From: JAUVZF01 sp964539385 | GTDB lineage: Bacteria; Planctomycetota; Phycisphaerae; FEN-1346 | Reading direction: 5' to 3' | Length of the DNA stretch: 9,007 nucleotides | NCBI GenBank assembly: GCA_964539385.1 | Contig: CAZIJC010000173.1 | Location: 1-9,007 of the forward strand | Part shown: positions 5,441 through 9,007 of the stretch, piece after piece | Numbering within the stretch: the first letter of the stretch is position 1 | Layout of the letters: each line of letters starts with the position of its first letter | The notes under the pieces: generated by a model | The model's database searches: none | What the model saw: the letters and a program-made list of their open reading frames with translations, nothing else | Told to the model about the DNA's origin: nothing | Made by a program: the position numbers and the translations under genes

Positions 5441-6277
5441 GTGGCGACGAAGGACAGCGCGAAGAAACCAAGAAGACCTTCGCGGCAGACCGATCCCGCT
5501 CGGACCCGTCCGCTGACGCTCGAGCATCTGCACAGCCTGGGCGAGCTGAACGATTTCACGCCGCCCGCTGAAGCCTTCGACCCGAACGGCACGTGGACCA
5601 ACACGTACCGCCTGTGGATGGTCCAGCGATATATGGGCGGCAGTCTGCGGCTGAAACGCGAGCCGACGGCCGACGGCGTGCGCTTCAGCGTCGACCTGGA
5701 CGTGGTCGAGCAACCCGGCTACTGCCGCCGCACCCGCGCCGTGCTCGAGTGTGCGGCCGACGTGCTCGCGACGCCGAAATCCTGGACGCTCACCTCGCAG
5801 ATACTCGATCTCGACGACCAGCCGACCACGGGCACACACCTCTCGGAAACCGGGACGGTCTCCGGCGGCCGCGTCGAGGTCCGCTTCGGCCGGCGCCGCC
5901 GCACGCAGAAGGCCTCCGGCCCGGTCACGAGCAACTGGTCGCTCCTGGGCGCCGTTCAGCGGCTCGGCGGCGCCAAGACCCAACCCCTGCGGTTCACGAT
6001 GCTCGAAGAGATGGACCTCGTCAAGCCGGGCCAGCGTCTGGAGTTCCGCGAGGCGAAGGAGTTTGAACTGGCCAGCCGCAAACTGCATCTCATCGGGTAC
6101 CAGCAGATCGGCCGCGGCGTTCTGCCCTGGCAATACTGGGTGGACAAGCGTGGGCGACTGCTGTTTGCCCTGAGCGGCCTGCGCGCCCTGCTCTACGATG
6201 TCGAGGCGAGAACGTGGATGCAGGAAAGACTCGACAAGGCGCGTGCCCGAACGAAGGCCAGAAGGAAGGCCACATGA
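5441..6277 (+). CDS. Protein of unknown function, translationally coupled to the sulfatase
   Basis: I do not recognise this 278-aa protein. It has no signal peptide or membrane segment, so it is probably cytoplasmic. The N-terminus (1-25) and C-terminus (about 264-278, KARARTKARRKAT) are strongly basic. Between them, the region from about 45 to 255 is rich in predicted beta strands (TYRLWMVQRYMGGSLRLKRE, VRFSVDLDVVEQ, GRVEVRFGRRR). It ends in PWQYWVDKRGRLLFALSGLRALLYD, reminiscent of beta-rich DUF3108-like proteins; that resemblance is a weak impression. The stop TGA overlaps the sulfatase start ATG (ATGA), indicating one operon and coupled translation. The GTG start is inferred from AAGGG eight bases upstream and the promoter at 5379-5406. 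It could serve the sulfatase pathway or simply be co-transcribed. Confidence 0.75.
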   Translation: MATKDSAKKPRRPSRQTDPARTRPLTLEHLHSLGELNDFTPPAEAFDPNGTWTNTYRLWMVQRYMGGSLRLKREPTADGVRFSVDLDVVEQPGYCRRTRAVLECAADVLATPKSWTLTSQILDLDDQPTTGTHLSETGTVSGGRVEVRFGRRRRTQKASGPVTSNWSLLGAVQRLGGAKTQPLRFTMLEEMDLVKPGQRLEFREAKEFELASRKLHLIGYQQIGRGVLPWQYWVDKRGRLLFALSGLRALLYDVEARTWMQERLDKARARTKARRKAT

Positions 6278-7668
6278 CTCGGCCCACGGAGAAGGCGAAA
6301 AGACCCGGCGCAGGCGTCTTGCGGCGGGGTTTTCTGAAGGCCGGCGTTGCGGGTGCGGCGGCGGCGGCGATCGGCTGCACGCCCGCACTGCGAGCAGGCG
6401 GCGCGGCGACCGCAAGCCGGCCGAACTTCCTGTTCATCATAACCGACCAGCAAGGGCTCGACACCCTGTCGGCCCTCGGATGCAAGGACCTTTCGACGCC
6501 GCACCTCGACCGTCTCGCGCGGCAGGGGGTGGCGTTTCTGGAATCCTACAGCGCCAACCCGCTGTGCTCACCCGCTCGCAGCGTCATGATGACCGGCCGA
6601 CCGACGACCGAGACGGGCGTGGTCGTCAACGGGCGGCCCATCCGGTCGACGCTGCCGAACATGGGCCAGTGGCTCGGCCAGGCGGGCTACGAGACCGTCT
6701 ACGCGGGCAAGTGGCACCTGCCGGCGGGGTTTGCCGCGGACATCCCCGGCTTCAACGTCATCGCGACCGGCATAGGCGGCCAGGGCGGCGTGTGCGATGC
6801 GGACGTCTCGCGGGCCTGCCAGGCGTACCTGCGCAGCCGCCGCCCGGGAAAGCCGTTCCTCATGATCGCCTCGTTTCTCCAGCCGCACGACGTGTGCCAG
6901 TTCGTCGGCATGCACCAAAAGAGCGGCGAGATGGTGTTTTACGATGCGGTGGCCGACGAACTGCCCCCACTGCCGCCCAACTTCAACTACGATACGAACG
7001 AGCCGGAGAGATTGAAACGTCGCCGCCGGCCCGAGTGGTCCGACGAGCAGTGGCGGTACTACATCTGGAACTACTACCGCATGGTCGAGATGGTGGACGC
7101 CGAGATCGGCCGCACCCTCCAGGCCCTGGAAGACTCCGAAGAAGCCGCCAACACGATCGTGGTCTTCACGGCCGACCACGGCGAAGGCCGCGCGCGGCAC
7201 CACCTGGTCACGAAGAACTACCTGTACGACGAGGCCGCCAAGGTCCCCCTCATCTTCTCCTGCCCCGGCCGCATCCAGGAAAACCGCCAGGACGCCGCCC
7301 ACCTGGTGAGCGGGCTCGACATCCTGCCGACCGTCTGCGACTACGCCGGCATCGAGGCGCCGCCGAAGATGCGCGGCCGGTCGCTGAAAGCCGTGCTCGA
7401 AGGCAAGTCGCCCGCGTGGCGCGAGTTCGTCCCGGCCGAGGTCGCCGTCACCGGGCGCATGATCCGCACGCCCCGATACAAATACATCGCTTACAAGGGC
7501 GACCCGGTGGAGCAGTTGTTCGACATGCAGAGCGACCCGGGCGAGACGAAGAACCTGGCGCCCGACGCCGGTTTCGCGTCCGACCTGAAGGCCCACCGCG
7601 ACCTGCTCGCCCGGTGGGAGTCGGGCCTGGAGGTCGCCCCCGTCCAGTTGCCGCCGTGGGCGAAGTAG
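6274..7668 (+). CDS. TAT-exported sulfatase (formylglycine type)
   Basis: The 464-aa product hydrolyses sulfate esters, probably on a polysaccharide, outside the cytoplasm. The signal is twin-arginine (RRGFLKAG from Arg17, then an alanine-rich stretch) ending at IGC (33-35); Cys35 could be lipidated, though the lipobox is weak. The sulfatase fold begins at PNFLFIITDQQ (50-60), with Asp58 as metal ligand. The maturation motif is CSPAR (98-102): Cys98 should become formylglycine, needing a formylglycine-generating enzyme or anaerobic maturase not seen in this window. GKWHLP (145-150) and TADHGE with Asp301 and His302 supply further metal and sulfate ligands, and Lys314 in TKNYLYDEA is also typical. 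The start overlaps the previous stop by 4 bp, with AGGA seven bases upstream. Length and motif order suit an S1-family enzyme; the substrate cannot be assigned. Confidence 0.92.
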   Translation: MTRPTEKAKRPGAGVLRRGFLKAGVAGAAAAAIGCTPALRAGGAATASRPNFLFIITDQQGLDTLSALGCKDLSTPHLDRLARQGVAFLESYSANPLCSPARSVMMTGRPTTETGVVVNGRPIRSTLPNMGQWLGQAGYETVYAGKWHLPAGFAADIPGFNVIATGIGGQGGVCDADVSRACQAYLRSRRPGKPFLMIASFLQPHDVCQFVGMHQKSGEMVFYDAVADELPPLPPNFNYDTNEPERLKRRRRPEWSDEQWRYYIWNYYRMVEMVDAEIGRTLQALEDSEEAANTIVVFTADHGEGRARHHLVTKNYLYDEAAKVPLIFSCPGRIQENRQDAAHLVSGLDILPTVCDYAGIEAPPKMRGRSLKAVLEGKSPAWREFVPAEVAVTGRMIRTPRYKYIAYKGDPVEQLFDMQSDPGETKNLAPDAGFASDLKAHRDLLARWESGLEVAPVQLPPWAK

Positions 7669-7721
7669 CGACACGCCCGCACCCCGCCCACCAGATGCCG
7701 GCCGCACGAGCCGTCCGGGAC

Positions 7722-8846
7722 TTATTCCTTGAGTTTGCGGCCGCCGTGTTCGGCCAGCAGACGATCCACAAGGTCGCGGGGATACCGCAGCGCCCGGTAC
7801 AGGGCCATGCGCCCGCCGTTCTTCCGCCGTTCGGGGTTCAGGAACTCCCACACGGTCTCGCCTGCGGGTGTGACCTCGAAGAGGCGGCCGGAATCTGATT
7901 CCGCGATGAACGTGTTGCCGTTCGGCAGGCGTTCGCTCGACCCGCGAGACGGCGAATAGAAACTCTTCAGCGGATCGGCCTTATATTCCCAGACGATCTT
8001 TCCGGTGAGCGGGTCGAGTTCGAGCACGCGCGTCCAGCCGCGGACGCTGTCCGCCGCATTCTGCCCGTTGTCGTAGACCAGGATGTGGCCGCTGGCGAGC
8101 ATGGTGGGCATGTGCGGGCCGAGCAGTTGCCCCGGTCCCCACGCCCAGACGACGCGGTCGGTCTTTCGGTCGATGACCCAGATGATGTTGATGTGGCGTC
8201 CGCACACCAGCAGGTTCCCCGCCCGGAATCGCGGGTCCTTCTTCGCGGACGGATTGTCGGGCAGAACCTCGATGGTGTTGACGTGCGGCCAATCCCGGAA
8301 CGCTTCAAAGGGCGGGATGCGCAAATCGACGAGGGCGGCGATTTCCTTGGCGTGTTCCTCAACCTTCCACTGCCAGACGGTCTTGCCGGCGGGCGTTACC
8401 TCGACGAGGACGTCGCAGGCGAGTTTGCCCTCGTCCTTCCATGGGTGCTTCATGGCTCGCCGCGAGGCGACCAGCGTGTTGCCGCCCGGCAACCGGGCGA
8501 AATCGTGGTGGGCCCGCATCTCGGCCTTCCAGACGAGACGGCTCTGCCAGTCGAGTTCCAGGATCATCACGTCTTTGATGATGGCGATGAGGTGGCCGTC
8601 GGGCTGCATCTCGGCGTAGTGCCACGTCTTGCCCTGCGGGTAGGCCCAGCGATGGACCTCGCTGCCGTCGAGACGGATGAGGTGAGCCGCCTCGGTCTGG
8701 CGGCTGGAGTAGAGCACGTAACTCGGGTCGCATTTCTCGCTCTCGAAGACGGTCACGCCGGATTTCACGGTCTCTTGCGCACCACGGGTCATGGCGGCAG
8801 CCGACAGGACCGTCAGAAGCACAACCGCCGAGCGGCCACCGAGCAT
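7722..8846 (-). CDS. Secreted arylsulfotransferase-like beta-propeller protein
   Basis: The product is 374 aa with a Sec-type signal peptide (hydrophobic core about 7-19, likely cleavage near RGA at 21-23). The rest is built of repeating propeller blades of the form D..G..VW.W/Y plus L.nGNTL. Examples are HHDFARLPGGNTLVA (113-127), VTPAGKTVWQW (150-160), LDPLTGKIVWEY (278-288) and ERLPNGNTFIAESDSGRLFEVTPAGETVWEF (305-335). This matches the arylsulfotransferase (ASST) family, in which a histidine carries sulfate between phenolic donors and acceptors. Candidate catalytic histidines are His113/114, His188 (WPHVN) and His245 (GPHMP). It is shorter than E. coli-type ASST (about 600 aa), so activity is unproven and a binding role is possible. 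It has its own promoter and a near-perfect ribosome binding site. It is convergent with the sulfatase; the 53-nt gap shows no clear terminator. Confidence 0.8.
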   Translation of the reverse strand: MLGGRSAVVLLTVLSAAAMTRGAQETVKSGVTVFESEKCDPSYVLYSSRQTEAAHLIRLDGSEVHRWAYPQGKTWHYAEMQPDGHLIAIIKDVMILELDWQSRLVWKAEMRAHHDFARLPGGNTLVASRRAMKHPWKDEGKLACDVLVEVTPAGKTVWQWKVEEHAKEIAALVDLRIPPFEAFRDWPHVNTIEVLPDNPSAKKDPRFRAGNLLVCGRHINIIWVIDRKTDRVVWAWGPGQLLGPHMPTMLASGHILVYDNGQNAADSVRGWTRVLELDPLTGKIVWEYKADPLKSFYSPSRGSSERLPNGNTFIAESDSGRLFEVTPAGETVWEFLNPERRKNGGRMALYRALRYPRDLVDRLLAEHGGRKLKE

Positions 8847-8850
8847 CGTC

Positions 8851-8859
8851 CACCTCCTT
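8851..8859 (-). promoter_or_regulatory. Very strong ribosome binding site for the arylsulfotransferase-like gene
   Basis: Read on the reverse strand, AAGGAGGTG is a full complement to the 16S anti-Shine-Dalgarno sequence. From AGGAGG there are six bases to the ATG at 8846. It fixes the start and suggests efficient translation. Confidence 0.85.
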
Positions 8860-8885
8860 CGCGCAGGCCAATTCGCGTCCGAGCG

Positions 8886-8914
8886 ATTGGAACGCCGGAC
8901 GGCGGACCTGTCAA
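8886..8914 (-). promoter_or_regulatory. Sigma70-like promoter for the arylsulfotransferase-like gene
   Basis: On the reverse strand, a perfect -35 box TTGACA (8909-8914) is followed after exactly 17 bp by TCCAAT (8886-8891), four of six matches to TATAAT. Transcription should start near 8879, about 32 nt before the start codon. The weak -10 with a perfect -35 would suit a regulated promoter. Confidence 0.6.
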
Positions 8915-8920
8915 GACAGG
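8907..8920. promoter_or_regulatory. Inverted repeat over the -35 box, candidate operator
   Basis: CCTGTC and GACAGG are perfect inverted repeats separated by AA. The dyad covers the whole TTGACA box at 8909-8914, so a bound dimer would compete with RNA polymerase. A 14-bp dyad of this size can arise by chance, and no regulator gene is present in the window. Confidence 0.4.
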
Positions 8921-8988
8921 ATTCCTGCGCGTGGCGCAGGCTGCACGGGCTGTGGCAAGTTCTTCTGGCGAGCGCAGGCGGTTGTAGC

Positions 8989-9007
8989 GCCGGGCTTTAT
9001 GCCCGGC
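8989..9007. repeat. Hairpin repeat running into the window end
   Basis: GCCGGGC and GCCCGGC flank the loop TTTAT and pair over 7 bp. The preceding TGTAGC (8984-8989) and this hairpin match a GTAGCGCCGGGCTTTATGCC-type element that, as I recall, is dispersed in planctomycete intergenic DNA. It probably continues past the window. Lying just upstream of the arylsulfotransferase-like gene's promoter, it could also end transcription from a gene to the right. Confidence 0.6.

Noticed and set aside
7669..7721. A bidirectional terminator between the convergent sulfatase and arylsulfotransferase-like genes
   Set aside because: No GC stem with a following T-run on either strand could be found.
6568..7851. 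A 427-codon open frame on - opposite the sulfatase
   Set aside because: It is antisense to the sulfatase, has no recognisable domain, and runs into the 3' end of the arylsulfotransferase-like gene in another frame.
6198..7898. A 566-codon open frame on + across the sulfatase
   Set aside because: It is a different frame over an unmistakable sulfatase; its translation is Arg/Pro/His-rich low complexity without motifs.

Overview
The window reads as chromosomal DNA from a Planctomycetota-type bacterium, or a close relative in the PVC superphylum, most likely an environmental genome. The evidence is the high GC content, open frames on both strands, and gene content typical of that group: a SASA-type carbohydrate esterase, an exported Gfo/Idh/MocA oxidoreductase, a formylglycine-type sulfatase and an arylsulfotransferase-like beta-propeller. 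The two TAT-exported enzymes carry RRTFLRA and RRGFLKA signals. The assignment rests on recognised families, not on a marker gene.

Layout, left to right. Positions 1-544 carry no gene but hold a cluster of exact direct repeats: three copies of a 29-mer, two of them inside a 55-bp exact duplication. A secreted sialate O-acetylesterase-like protein follows on + (545-1834). A 653-bp gap (1835-2487) lies between convergent genes and is the least ordinary part of the window. It contains a vestige of a second esterase C-terminus, a short tandem 7-mer, two near-identical palindromes 40 bp apart, and a 230-bp segment bounded by perfect 16-bp inverted repeats. Inside that segment are eight A-tracts spaced at about one helical turn, plus a 7-bp-stem hairpin.

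On - lies a two-gene operon: a TAT-exported Gfo/Idh/MocA oxidoreductase (5211 to 3898), then a GHMP kinase of the galactokinase family (3882 to 2488), with a 15-nt gap. Divergently on +, a good sigma70-like promoter (5379-5406) drives a 278-aa protein of unknown function. Its stop codon overlaps the start of a TAT-exported sulfatase (6274-7668) by 4 bp. Convergent to the sulfatase is a secreted arylsulfotransferase-like protein (8846 to 7722) with a near-consensus promoter, a possible operator on its -35 box and a very strong ribosome binding site. A short hairpin repeat ends the window.

Taken together, the genes fit breakdown of decorated polysaccharide: de-acetylation (esterase), de-sulfation (sulfatase), periplasmic sugar redox chemistry (Gfo/Idh/MocA) and cytoplasmic sugar phosphorylation (GHMP kinase). 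No glycoside hydrolase, transporter or SusC/D pair is visible, so the substrate cannot be named. I see no clear new defence or mobile system. The best candidates for something undescribed are the inverted-repeat/curved-DNA element, the kinase with a Glu-to-Lys change in its sugar-binding motif, and the unknown protein coupled to the sulfatase.
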